Assembly (NCBI GenBank): GCA_036936605.1
Contig: JAUPFV010000005.1
Coordinates: forward strand, 50,550,742-50,614,741
Source of the DNA: Limnanthes douglasii subsp. nivea
Taxonomy: Eukaryota; Streptophyta; Magnoliopsida; Brassicales; Limnanthaceae
Direction: 5' to 3'
Length of the DNA stretch: 64,000 nucleotides
Part shown: positions 46,401 to 57,540 of the stretch, in pieces
How the letters are laid out: every line of letters begins with the position of its first letter
How positions within the stretch are numbered: the first letter of the stretch is position 1
Translations under genes and position numbers: made by a program
Notes under the pieces: generated by a model
What the model was told of the DNA's origin: nothing
Databases searched by the model: none
Seen by the model: the letters and a program-made list of their open reading frames with translations, nothing else

Positions 46401-46458
46401 CTAACTCCGACAAATTCAGCCACCCACCTTTTACTAGAGCGTTTCTTGTTGTAAACAT
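43446..46458 (-). pseudogene. Antisense gene of element A (Transposase_28-like, coiled coil)
   Basis: ATG at 46458 on the minus strand, one frame to 45078 with three stops (45862, 45529, 45178; the last replaces a Trp). N-terminal 200 residues are Ser/Pro/Lys-rich. The core has KWGIP, NVKVRITVDPETPM, LFNWGLRFSLDPEIVRYF and QLSPNAWYILMACIMASRL. After an 80-bp phase-1 intron come VLPKEFNDYL, WVAEKWGNRFHNCF, LVRSHLWN and a Lys-rich stretch (KGKKGKAKQD; APRKDRKRG; AKKKKTSKG). A shift near 44270 leads to a coiled coil at about 44180-43730 (heptads such as LATKLATSEGVVKELQSKF) and an acidic end (DDTTDEDERTEESPDEEIED). It aligns along its length with the antisense gene of B. Function unknown. Confidence 0.75.
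44998..45077 (-). other. Intron of the element A antisense gene
   Basis: On the minus strand, AGCACAG is followed by GTAAAC; the segment ends TTGTTTTTTGGTAG before TGCTGCCC. 80 bp, T-rich before the acceptor, phase 1. Splicing joins SRWKST to VLPKEF. Same position and phase as in element B. Confidence 0.75.
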
Positions 46459-46557
46459 AAACTTACACTAAAATGCATTTTTGGAGAAGAGAGATAAAAG
46501 CTCTGAAGATTAGAAGTGAAAAGATGTTGAAGATGGTAAAACAGTGAAAAATGCTTT

Positions 46558-46565
46558 GATTTATA
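46558..46565 (-). promoter_or_regulatory. TATA-like box for the antisense gene of element A
   Basis: TATAAATC on the minus strand about 105 nt upstream of the ATG at 46458, at a spacing similar to B and E. Between this box and the LTR (46566-46898) no gene is seen. Confidence 0.5.
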
Positions 46566-46898
46566 CTAAAGAAACAAAAGATACCTTGAAACCTAGGAGA
46601 ATTCGAAAAGATAGAGTAATGATTAAAGACGGCGCTGATATCACCAGCATTAATTGAAGAGGTTACTTTTTGAGGTTAGTGGGAGAGCCATTCTAGGAAA
46701 AAAATGGCCGGTGAGGAAAATCAGGAAGGGACGCGTGTCCCAAAATCTATGGCAAAACCGTTGAGCTTCTGAGAGATTTGTCAGCCCGGATAAATCCGTT
46801 ATACAAATCGAAATTTGTCCGGACATTGTTACAGGTGCTCATGAGCGATTTTTTAGGTCTTGTCAAAGGCCTTCGAACATAACCTAAAAAGGGGCTAC

Positions 46899-47271
46899 TG
46901 ATGAGTCCAGATTTTCTCACCACTCACTATAGAAACCGGACAGGGGTAATTCAGACAAAAACCACCCACTGAACCATCCGAACAGGACTAAAGTATTAAA
47001 AACTAATCACTTTATGACTAAGCTAATTACTAACCTGCTTAATAAACTAATTAGTTTTTGAATTCGACTCGGTTTTATGAGTTTGACCCGAAAACCCATG
47101 AGGCCCATAATTAAGGGTATAAATACCCAACCACTTTCATTAATGAGGGTAATGAACATTTAATACAACCAGACAGCTAAAATCTCTCACTACAAACCAC
47201 TTAAACATTAAATACCCTTGAAACACCACAAAACACCTGACAAAATTACCCTTAAACTAAAATAATCCACA
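46899..47271 (+). repeat. 3' LTR of element A
   Basis: 373 bp, starting TGATGAGTCC after the polypurine-type CTAAAAAGGGGCTAC (46884-46898) and ending ...CACA. TATAAATA at 47118. No target duplication matching the ACCAC left of the 5' LTR is seen on the right side. Confidence 0.88.
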
Positions 47272-47284
47272 CAAACAATCACCA

Positions 47285-47885
47285 TCATGTTACTCTTATT
47301 AGGAACATTTGTAGTAATGTTGTGTCCTTATTAAGAATAATAATAGTAATAAGTCTGTTACTCTGTTAGGAATAAGAGTAATAAGACTGTTACTCAAATA
47401 GGAATAACAGTAATAAGACTGTTACTCTATTTTGAATAACAGTAATAAGAGTGTCACTATAATAGGAATAAATATAATAAAATGTTATTCTTAGGTATTT
47501 CAACTAACGAAAATAAATTATATTATTCATTATTTATAAAAAAAATTTTTTTAAGGTTTTTAGATTAATGAAAATAAATTTTGTTATTCATTAAAAAATA
47601 CAAAAACTAATTAGTAATAATACTGTTATTTTATGAATAATAATAATAATAATAAAACTATTATTCTTAGGTATTTTGATTCACAAAAATCAATCATGTT
47701 ATTCATTTTTTCAAATATTTAGATTAACAAAAATAAATCATATCATTCATTTAAAAGTAAAAAATTAATCATTTTACTTCTATCACGAATAACACTTTTA
47801 TTACTGTTACTCCTATAAAAAATAACAATAATAATGTTATTCCTAAAAAAATAAGAATAAAAGACATCAAACATGACCACAACCT
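47285..47885. repeat. Palindromic AT-rich repeat (MITE-like)
   Basis: The left half carries about four ~32-bp units around AATAAGACTGTTACTC and AGGAATAACAGT. The right half (47775-47875) carries the reverse-oriented counterparts (CACTTTTATTACTGTTACTCC, GTTATTCCT) and ends ATCAAACATGACC. Between them are four ~45-bp variants of AAAATAAAT..T.TTATTCATT. Inverted ends with internal repeats suggest a non-autonomous DNA transposon. The ends are too degenerate to assign a superfamily. Confidence 0.45.
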
Positions 47886-48999
47886 AAAGTTAATACAACT
47901 AGAACGATAACATATTTTCTCCATATAGAAAATAAAAAATATGGTCACTAGCTTGTGCTATAGTCGGCCAAAACCGACAACAAACCAAAAACAAAAATAG
48001 AGCAAAACATGCTATACAATAGAGCCACACAAGTTGTTTCATGCTATACCCAGTAATAAGATGTTTTCCTAGGTATTTGCATTATTTTACATATTTAATT
48101 AAGATTTTACGCATTAAATGACAATACTCTTCACCGCAATCTAACAACTCAATGCATAATATACATATATAACACAACATATAAATTGACCATTATTTTT
48201 TTAAATTTACGTTAATAATTGTAAACCTTGTCTATCTTTCCATGTCACTTTCAACCCATGGGGCTATGGTCTCAGACATAGAGCTACAATCATTAAGTAA
48301 AAATTCCATGAAAGCCACATTGGGCCACTCCTGCGTACAAAATATCTCATTCGGGAGGCTCATACTCATTATTCGATACTAATAATATTTTGGCATGAAA
48401 CTGAGGTACACCAAACTGTATGCTTGGTGTAAATTCAAAATTCTAAAACTAAACTTTTTTAAATTAATAATATTTTGAAAAACAAATTGTATGCTTTCAC
48501 CAGTTTTAGTTTTACGGATGGATACAAATCCACCTTATATTTATAAAAATAAATACTGAAGTGACTAGAGCCTAAATAGTTTTAGTCAATTTAGTTTATT
48601 AATTATAATGAATGAATATTTAAAGAAAAACATTATTAAAAGAAACGTAATAAAATTGAATCACTCGTGAGTATTCAAATATAAAATCGTTTTTATAATA
48701 AAATAAACAAATAAATTATATTAGATATAAATGAGCTAAATAGGAGACAACTCGTCATTTGTGTGGCCAAGGGAGAAAAAAAACGTGAAGACTTTGGCGT
48801 CTGCCAGATAATCCTAGAAAAGTCAAATAAAAGAGGGATGAGGTGTGAGTACCGAGAGGGTTAGAATGTTTGGTGAAAATTTTGTTTTAAAAAAGGCTAT
48901 TTTTGTTTTTATAGATAAAAGAACATGTAATTAGAATTTTGTTAATTATTGGTGCATCTAACAAGAAATAGTGAAACTGAATCACACCAAAACAAGAAT
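47886..48999. other. AT-rich intergenic sequence
   Basis: No gene is accepted. At about 48385-48260 the minus strand could encode EWPNVAFMEFLLNDC and SMSETIAPWVES after an AG acceptor-like GTACGCAG. This is coding-like, but I do not recognise it. Confidence 0.3.
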
Positions 49000-50250
49000 T
49001 ATAATATTTTTGAAGTACCTAACAAGAAAAAGCCCTAACTTTTATATGAATCTCAAAATCCAAAAATAAATGTCACAAATTACATTTATTAATATATTAC
49101 ATCAATCATTAATCTCTTTCTTTTTTTCGACTTAAAGGGATTCGACTTAAAGGGATCAGTTCTCGAATGTGTTACCATCGATAGATATTCAGAGGCCGCT
49201 CGCTATATTTTTAATGTCTTTTATGGTGCCACAAATATTAAAAACAATTATTGATAAATAATCGAAAACAATTTAAAACTATCAATAATTATTTGGTTCT
49301 TAAAGTTTATAAAAACACTTTTAATCATATCTTTTAACACACAAAATATATATAATTTTAATAATTACTTTTTTTAATATTGAAACTCCGTATTCTTTAA
49401 ACTCCAACTAAAAAAACATTTTAAAAACACATGTATTTCGCATTTAGATTTTGGAACCGGTCCGAACCATTAAATTTTCGGTTTGGTTTGATTTCGGTTC
49501 CTATTCGGTCCCGATTTAGTTCTGTTTTAGTTTGGTCCGATTTTGTTTCAATTCAATCATGTTTCGGTCCATTATCGGTCTGATGTTCATTCGGTCTATT
49601 ATTAAAAAAGTTTGATTCCAATAATAAATAAATTTTTAACTTTTTTACCTAATAAAATTAAATTTTAGTTTGATTTTTTTTAGTTGCTTCCTACTTAACA
49701 ACTATGACTATTAATATAATTAATATAATGTCTACAAAATAAATTAAATATTTTTAATCGTTTTAAATATTTCTATCCACTAAATTCACGATCCATTTAA
49801 TAATTTTAAGTGTGTATGTGTCTTTATCTTTCCGTGTTATATTTAACAGTTTATGCGGGTGCGTGTATGGAGTATAACTCCTTACACGTATAACACAGTT
49901 TTCTACAACTATTTCCGTATTCTAGATATAATGGTAACTGGTAAGATATAAGAATCTGGAGTAGTTTGTCTAACTAGTATTTAAATTGGGTTGAGAATTC
50001 AATTGATTATAAGTCAAATGTATTTTGATATTGGTAATATTTTTACATTTCGAAAGATATTTGTTTCGGTTTACATGCAAAAAATCCCACGTTAATTCAG
50101 GCATGAACCACGAATAAAGTATATGTTGTTCAATTATTAATAAATAAAAATTAAAAAAATATCATAATATATTAAAATTTTATTTTTGTTTTTGTTTTTA
50201 ATATAAAATAATTTCTGTATTTTTTAGATAAAAGTTATATTTATTTTAAA
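49000..50250. repeat. Dispersed repeat copy (49.0-50.25 kb)
   Basis: Diverged copy of 57850-58800. Shared landmarks in order are an ATATTACATCAA-type word, GGATCAGTT then TTACCAT and ATATTCAGA, AAATTTTCGGTTTG, TTAGTTTG, GAGAATTCAATTGAT, GATATTGGTAATA, TTTCGAA and TTTTTAATATAAAATAATT. It also holds an exact 15-bp duplication TTCGACTTAAAGGGA at 49128-49157. Noncoding. Confidence 0.6.
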
Positions 50251-50689
50251 ACTGATAAAAAATAAATTTTTGGAGAATTTTTAAAACGATGTATTGAATC
50301 TAAATTTATTTTGTACGAGGCCAAAAGTAAAAAAATATGGAGCAAGAGTTTTCATTTTTTGGTTTTTTTAATTATATCAAAAGATTTCAAGTTTTTTAAT
50401 TTTCATCTTCCTATCGTATTAAAATCATTTTATCTATAATTGTTTTTAAGAATAAATTTATTTATTGAAATGTTGTTTTTATATCCGAATTTTACAAAAA
50501 AAATTCTTATAACAATTTTGCTTTTTGTTTTTATTACATCTTGAATTTTTGCTAGCTTTAGTGTTGTTGTTCCTCTTGATTCTATATCTTCTCATCTTTT
50601 ATATGTTGCTTTCCATCTCCTCTTTTTTCTCTGCTTCCACCCTCCATTTGTCTTTGTAATTACAAGGAAAATATTAGGCAAGGTAAAAG
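50251..50689. other. 3' flank of LINE-1, AT-rich
   Basis: Downstream of the RNase H end on the minus strand. No clear poly(A) tail or target duplication was fixed, and no gene is seen. Confidence 0.35.
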
Positions 50690-53600
50690 AACCTACCATT
50701 ACATGGTTAATCAAAGAATCTAAAATATCCTAAGTCTAAAGAATCTAGCAAAATAATAGCTGATAGCTCTTTTAAAGTATATTGAGAGTCAATTTCAAAT
50801 TCTTTTTGCATACTAAGAGCATGTTTAGCTAAATAGTCAGCAACCCTATTTTGCTCTATATATATATATGCTTTATAGTCATGTGAGGTCTTATAAGATT
50901 TCTACAGCAGCTGATAATTTGATCAAGGTGCCACGGGTATTTTCCTATTGCTAACATGTTGAAAAGTATTAAAGAGTCTATCTCTATATCTACCATTATT
51001 AAGTTTTCCTTTTTGCAGGTTAAAAGACCATTTATTAAAGCAAGGATCTCAGCTAATATAGGTGTGCACTTGCCTAATGTGTTTCCTTTAGCACTAATCA
51101 ACTCACATTTGTTGTTTCTAACTATAAAGCCATAATTAGATTCTCTATTTTCAATGAAGATCCATCACAATTTAATTTGTATCTATTAGAAGCTGGACAG
51201 ATCCATTTGATATATAAAAAACGTTCTGAATGCTTTTTATGATTGAAACAACTAAGTTCCTTTACTACTAAGTGATCACCTTTCCAATGTTTTCTATTAA
51301 TCAATAATGCAGAATCTAATGTTATTAGCATAAAAGATATGTGATTAATAACTGCTTTATAAGAGTACGACACATCTTGATGCTTATGTTTATTCCTAGC
51401 AGTCCATATGTTCCAAGTGATTAATGCAGGTAAAACAGTCCTAATTTGGATGTGTTTTGAAGTAGATAGAAACCATAGGTTAATAACATGGTTTATAGTC
51501 ATGTGCTTTCTAATCTTAATGCCAAATGTTTCAGAAAAATGTGACCAAACTAACAAAGAAGATTCACAATTAACAAAAGCATGGTTGATGGATTCTATAT
51601 TCTGGCAGTGTATACATTTTTAGGTTATGTTGAAACCTTTTGTTTGCATTACTGTATCCACACTAATTAAGTTGTTTAATACTCTCAAAAGAGTGAAAGA
51701 GCACTTCTTTGGAGAGATATTGTTCCAAATTTTACCTTTTATTACAGAGGTTACTTCTTTTTTCTGATTATATTAGCAGTTTCTTTCAGATTAAATGATC
51801 CATCAGTGGAACTTTTCCATATGATAGAGTCATCCATGTTAGAGTTAATATGAGTCTTTGTAATTCTGTTAATATATATCAGGTAAATACATTTATAGTT
51901 TAGGAATGTCCCAACTATTATTGTTCCAAAACTCAGTAACCTTTGAAAGTGTATAGTGTTGAGAATTTAATTGAGTTAGGCTTATTAATGGTTTGTTATG
52001 GTGGCAACAGTCTAACCAGAAATTAATTTATCCTTTTCCTAATCTTTATTTAATCAAATGTTCAGCTTCTTCTTTAATTTCAAACATTCTTTTCCAGGTT
52101 GTAGAGTCTGTTGCTTTTAAGGATGTTTGAAGGGGATGAATGTTTTGACAATATTTGAAATGCATGAGATTAGACCATAGAGTTTTATTGTTTCCTAAAG
52201 TTAAACCATAATTTGAATGAATATTCTTTCTCAGTATCCTCTAACTTTCTAATATTTAGATCATTTTCATTGTGAGGCTTACACATTTTCTTCCAGTTGC
52301 ACCACAAGATTGTTTTATTACTGTCATTATAACCCCATAAGAATTTGTTCAACAATTTGCTAATTATGTTTGTTACTTTTAAAGGTAAATTTATGGATTG
52401 CATGTAATAATTATGATAAGAGAGTAAAACTGACTTTATTAATGTTATTCTACCTCCAAAGGAAATATTTTTAGAATTCCATTCATTGATTTTATTTCTT
52501 ATCTTTTCCTAATTAGCTTTTCAAAGTTTACAGAGAAGTTATTAGTGTGAATTGGAATTACAAGGTAATTAATAGGTAGATGAGTGTGTTTAAAGCCTAA
52601 TAGGTTCTCTATTTCTTTCATGTTAGATCTGTTCAAATGTTTAGAGGCTAGAAAATTAGTTTTTTGAATGTTTATTTGTGGACCAGATATTTGCTGATAT
52701 GTATATAGAAACTTTGATAGATTCTTTATATTGGATATTGAGACATTAGTAAATAGAATTATATCATCAGCATATGCTAGGCAATTGATTTTTAAAGAAC
52801 CTTTCATATTAAAGGATAAAAGCTTGTTTTGATCAACTAAATTGTTTAAGCCTCTTATTAAAAATTCCTCTGCTATTATGAATAGAATGGGGGACAGATG
52901 GTCTTCCTGCCTTAATCTATTGCTTGAGTTAAAGAATCCATGTGTTTTACCATTTATTATGATGGAGAAAGAAATGTTTTCAATACTCTTTTGTATCAGT
53001 TGTATTACTTTTGAGTTAAAGCCAAAGGAAATCATAACTTCATATATAAATTTGTATTCAAGTTTATCAAAGGCCTTTGCCAAATCTAAACTGATTATTA
53101 GGTTATTTCCTCTAGATTTTTTATTAATGTTTTTTATCATTTCCTGTGTGATTAAGATGTTATCTTGTATTAATCTTTTTTCAATAAATGCACATTGTTC
53201 CTTAGAAATGATTAAAAGTAATAGGTTTGCAAGTCTATTAATTAACAATTTGGATATGATTATATTTAAGACTGTGCATAGGCTTATGGGCCTAAATCGT
53301 GACCATGTTTTAGAGGCTTTAACTTTAGGTATAAGACAAATTAAAGTAGCATGTAGACCTTTAGGGATTTGGTTTTCTGTAAAATAATCAGTTAGAGCTT
53401 CCAGAAGATCATTTTTAATTATTGACCAATAAGATAAGTAGAATCTGGAGTTGAATCCATCAACTCCAAAAGAACTATTAAGATTAAGATTTTTAACAAC
53501 AGTGAATAGTTCATCCATAGTAGGTATTTTTGTTATTTCTTCATTATTTTGGTCATATATAGTATTAGGAATGACATCTTTTATCATTGCAAGGCTTATT

Positions 53601-54145
53601 TGGTTATTTGGGCTGTTTAAAAGGGTTTTAAAGTGTTCAATTGCAGAGTTACCAGTTGTAAGTTCATCATCAGTCCAAGTGTTATTAATTAGAATGCCAT
53701 TAATCCTATTTTGTTTATCTTCTTCTATTTACATAACTATGAAAAGTAGCAGAATTTTTATCTCCATCTTTGAGCCAGTTTGTATAGCTTTTTTGTTGCC
53801 AGTAAGATTCCTCTCTTTCTAATAATGTTATTAATTTATTATTTAGAATGTTTAAGTTATTCTGGTTTCCTAAGTTATCTATTTCTTGTAGAGAAGTTTC
53901 AACATTTTTTATTTCAATCTCAATTTTGCTTATAGAGTCAAATATGTTTCCAAATATGCCATTGTTCCAATTTTTAAGAATTTCTTAAGTCTTTTTAGTT
54001 TGGACCAAAAGGTGTAAATATTAGATGATTCTGATAATGGTAAGGACCAGTTTTCTTCTACATTTTTAAGAAATTCATTATGTTTCAACCACATGTTTTG
54101 GAATCGAAATGAAGATTTATGTTCTGTTGTTTTTATAAAATAGTT

Positions 54146-54202
54146 ATTAACAAGGGTGAATGGTCATAACATGTTTTGGCTAAATGATTCACCCTTGTTA
54201 AT
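54146..54202. repeat. 16-bp perfect inverted repeat in LINE-1 endonuclease
   Basis: ATTAACAAGGGTGAAT at 54146-54161 pairs with 54187-54202 across a 25-nt loop. It lies where the catalytic DH motif is encoded. Confidence 0.85.
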
Positions 54203-54382
54203 TGAAACAGTTCTCTCTATTTTTCATTATATAATGATCTATCAAGCCTTTTCCATTTGTGTTTATTTGTCCATGTGTAATTTGTTCCTATATAGCCAGT
54301 ATCTTCTAACTTACAATCTAACATCACGTTGTTAAAATCGTCCATACTATTAAAGCATAAAGTAAAGAAATTTAGTTGTTCA

Positions 54383-54419
54383 TTGTTGTTGGAGATTGTG
54401 TTAAAATCTCCAACAACAA
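54383..54419. repeat. 14-bp perfect inverted repeat in LINE-1 endonuclease
   Basis: TTGTTGTTGGAGAT at 54383-54396 pairs with 54406-54419 across a 9-nt loop, at the sequence encoding GDFNTI. Confidence 0.85.
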
Positions 54420-54800
54420 GCCAGGGCAGATTAGTATTTCAAATGTCTCTTAAAAGATCCGATAGAGGCACTCTATGAGATCTGGTACATTTTGCATAGA
54501 TTATGGTGATAAGGATTTTTTCATTTGAATGATTTATCATAAAATGAATGTCTTGTTCAGAATTATCCAAAATAGTGATGTTATATTGATTTCCCAAAAA
54601 AAACCATATTTTATTATTAATGTTTGCAAAGTGTGAGTCAAATCCTAATTTTGTTCCTGTAGATTGTAAGTTACTGACTGATATCATAGGTTCTTGAAGA
54701 GCTATGATATCAGTGTAACATTTTTTAACTATGTTTCTAATTCTCTTTAATGTTTTAATGTTTCCAAGACCTCTTACGTTCCAACTAAGTATTGCTCTGT

Positions 54801-56197
54801 TCATTTTGAGGTTTGCTTAGAGGATCTTAAGGATCCTTTTAATGTAAGAGGTTTTATTAAAATTTTACCTCTTGATGACCTTCTTGCATGTGTTTTATTT
54901 AACTTTTTCTTAGTTTGTTTTGGAGATTGAGGAAGACTCAAGCTAGCTCTACAGTTTTTAGTTTTAGTTTCTACTGTTTCATCTGATTCTTCATCATTAA
55001 GAATGTTAAAGGGGTTATTCAAGTTTATGGTTTCTAATGCTTCATCAATTTATTTTTCAGTAACATCCAAATTTCCATTAAGTTGTTTAAATGTTAATAT
55101 TTTTCCATCCAATTCTATATCTTTATCAGTTTCATTGCTTAAATTTCTTATATCAAGAGGCTTATCTTTTGTTGTATTTTCTACTTTATCAATATTTTCA
55201 ATGCTAAAATCAGTAGATTTTAATTCTGTTTCAACATATTCGTCTATTTTATCATTTTGGGGATCAGTGTCATTGTCATTATCCATATTATTAGTATTTA
55301 ATAGATGTTTATGGTGGGATTCTTTAACAGATTCATTGATTTCAGTAGATTTAGGAATCCAAACTTCTTTTAAAGGAAGTTTGGATTGGTTGCTTTTTAT
55401 ATTGTTTTTTTCCATTCTGTTTTTAAACATGTTTTATCCAATTCATCTTTTTTACAGAATTTTTATTGGTGTCCTATATGTTTACATTTCATGCAATAAA
55501 AAGGTTTGTTAAGGTAAGTGATGTCTTGCCAGAATCCGTCTTGCTCCCCAAAGGATACCCAGATCCTTTGAGAAAGAGGTTTGGAAATATCCGCTAAAAT
55601 CCATGCTTTAGTTTTATTATAACTTGACAAGTTATTTTCTGGAACCCATATTGATAGAGGCAGTCCAATTGCCTTAGCAATATGAGCGACAGAGTCATGG
55701 TTATATAAAATTTATGGTAGTTTAGGCATAGAGATCCAAAAATGAGTCACTGGGGACTCTTTTTTGGGGTGAAATTCGGGAGACCATTTAAGTATTCTAA
55801 AAGGAAGATTACCAATTGTTCTAATTGGTTTGGCCCATAATTTTTTAACATCTTCTATTAATTCTAGTTCAACGAAATAATGTCTGTAATCCCATTTATA
55901 TGTGTTGCATGGACCTAAGAATCTAAATGCAGAAATGTATGCCTTGAACTCACTGAAAGTTGGACTTCCAGCTGAGAACTTGACAATTAAAGTTGTTTTT
56001 GCAAGATTGGTTAAAAAGGACTTATCTAAAAGTTGAAACTGGACTGAGACGTAGTCCTTGTGCTCCTCATGTAGAACTTCCTTGTGAGTGAATCCCTTTC
56101 TTGTTTTTTTTGTTCATATCGCCTCTACGCATGTTCTTCTTCTTGTTTCTTTCTCTTTCTTTGACATAGAGTCTTCAAATACAAGGTTTGAAAACAT
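54801..56197 (-). pseudogene. LINE-1 ORF1 (DUF4283 / zinc knuckle), decayed
   Basis: ATG at 56197. After MFSNLVFEDSMSKKEKETRR a TGA interrupts, then the frame resumes: TLIVKFSAGSPTFSEF, WDYRHYFVELE, LKWSPEFHP, FWISMPKLP, IAKAIGLPLSIWVPE and a knuckle YCMKCKHIGHQ-stop-KFC with a stop inside it. A Lys/Asp-rich tail with shifts ends KQTSK at 54801. The layout equals ORF1 of the LINE at 59192. ORF1 proteins bind element RNA. Confidence 0.8.
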
Positions 56198-56569
56198 TGT
56201 AAGCTTTGACGAAGGATTGAGAGGAGGAAATTATTCGATTCGTCGTTCTGTTGGTTCAATTGATTCAATTTGTTGCTTTTTCTAGTTCTTTCAGATCTGA
56301 TTGAGGATTCAATCTGATCGAAGCTGGACGATGACTTTCTGGTAAGAGTGCGGCTAGGGATTTTACTCTCAATTTAAGGTTTTTTATGAGATGAAGTCGA
56401 GAGAGTGTGAGGTCGAGATTTGTTATGCCATAGTCCTCGACACGAGGAACGAAAGAGTAGCTAAGAGAGAGAATTAGTGCGATCCAGTAGACTTCTTAGG
56501 AATCCGGCCCAGATCTTGGTCAATCTTGGAGCGCTCTCTCTCTCTTCACATTTTAAATTTCGTCGCCTC
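56198..56569 (-). other. 5' leader of LINE-1
   Basis: Upstream of ORF1 on the minus strand, richer in GC than its surroundings, with CTCTCTC runs near both ends. Probably the 5' UTR and internal promoter region of the LINE; the exact 5' end is not fixed. Confidence 0.4.
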
Positions 56570-56825
56570 CAAAAGTATTATTATTATCTGAAAGTTGTTT
56601 TATCTATAAAAACATTATTATTAATTTTTGTTTTAGATATATTTTAAAAAGTATTATTGTATTAACGTAATATTGAACAAAATGTCAACATTCCAAGAGT
56701 ATAAAATGAGAATCTTTCTTTGTATATATTATCACAGCTTTCTTTGTATATATTATCATCTATTAAATATTATAACTTTGATATATCAAATTTATATACA
56801 AACCATTTATATTTTATACCAATTT
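56570..56825. repeat. Dispersed repeat copy (56.6 kb)
   Basis: Matches 24430-24650 and holds an internal duplication of TTTCTTTGTATATATTATCA (about 56716 and 56740). Confidence 0.65.
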
Positions 56826-57540
56826 ATTTTGAACAAAATGCAACAGCGGACTGCATGGTGAAGTATATTAAGGAGTTGAATAGGAATTTGTTCCTAAATG
56901 GAACTAAAATCCCAAATAAACTCTGTGCTATCACATTTCTAGAAGGGCTGGGAGTTGGCTATGTTCGATTTAATCAAAACTAAGATCGAAGTTACCTGGG
57001 AGCTTGAAGGTCTTGTTATGGACTGTTTGTTTCCAGTTAGGTGCATGATGATTGCGAATGGATTCCTTTTTCGATTTTGGATGCATGCAAGGCGATTTGT
57101 CCGTTGATCTGACTAGAAATGTCGTTCCATCTGAATCAAAAGAAAACTAGTTAAATGGATGCCTCAGAGGCTTGTAAACTCCTCAGAGGAAGTCTTTCCT
57201 TAATTCCCAGAGAGAAGATTTGCTCCCAGAAGTTTACAAGCCCTTGATTTCGAGATCTAAATAATGTACTGTTATCTGAGTCGTCGATGAAGATACTTTC
57301 TTTGTTTCAGAAGGTTGGGATGAAAAGGTGATGCTGGTCAGAACAGGAAAGAGGCTAGGGTTTTCGACGATGGTTTGAAGAGAGAATAGAAAGGTGAGAA
57401 GACTCATAAAAAGGTTCTGGCTAATCTTTTCGAATAACTGCTATGGACAGTGGATAAAAAACTCAATTCAGTTTAATAAAAACTCCAATTAGATTTTAAA
57501 AAAGAAAAACTTATTTTGTTGTCAGAAATTGAATTTATTG
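56826..57540. other. Unidentified insert within the dispersed repeat
   Basis: This segment is absent from the 24.4 kb copy of the repeat and is less AT-rich. Frames such as VKYIKELNRNLFLNGTKIPN (56860) are short and unrecognised. It contains a 12-bp perfect inverted repeat GGCTTGTAAACT (57169-57180 with 57231-57242) bordered by two CCTCAGAGG copies. Confidence 0.35.

Larger units (their letters stand above)
50690..54804 (-). pseudogene. L1-type LINE ORF2 (LINE-1), decayed
   Basis: Starts with an ATG at 54804 that overlaps the ORF1 stop (ATGA). The endonuclease (EEP) domain has LSWNVRGLG, ALQEPM, VVGDFNTI and YDHSPLL; it is broken by stops after 54439. RT runs open from 53587 to 52499: FGVDGFNSRFY, LIPKVKASKTW, FRPISLCTV, LDLAKAFDKLEY, LRQEDHLSP (usual RQGDPLSP altered) and LAYADDIILF with YADD intact. 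LNKFLWGYND follows near 52340. An RNase H domain lies at 51160-50770 with LNCDGSS, ISAKGNTLGKCTPILAEI and EQNRVADYLAKHA. The protein nicks target DNA and copies element RNA. Multiple stops make it dead. Confidence 0.82.

Noticed and set aside
52842..53387. 181-residue open frame on the plus strand
   Set aside because: It is the complement of the LINE-1 RT, which is clearly coding on the minus strand (FDKLEY, YADD).
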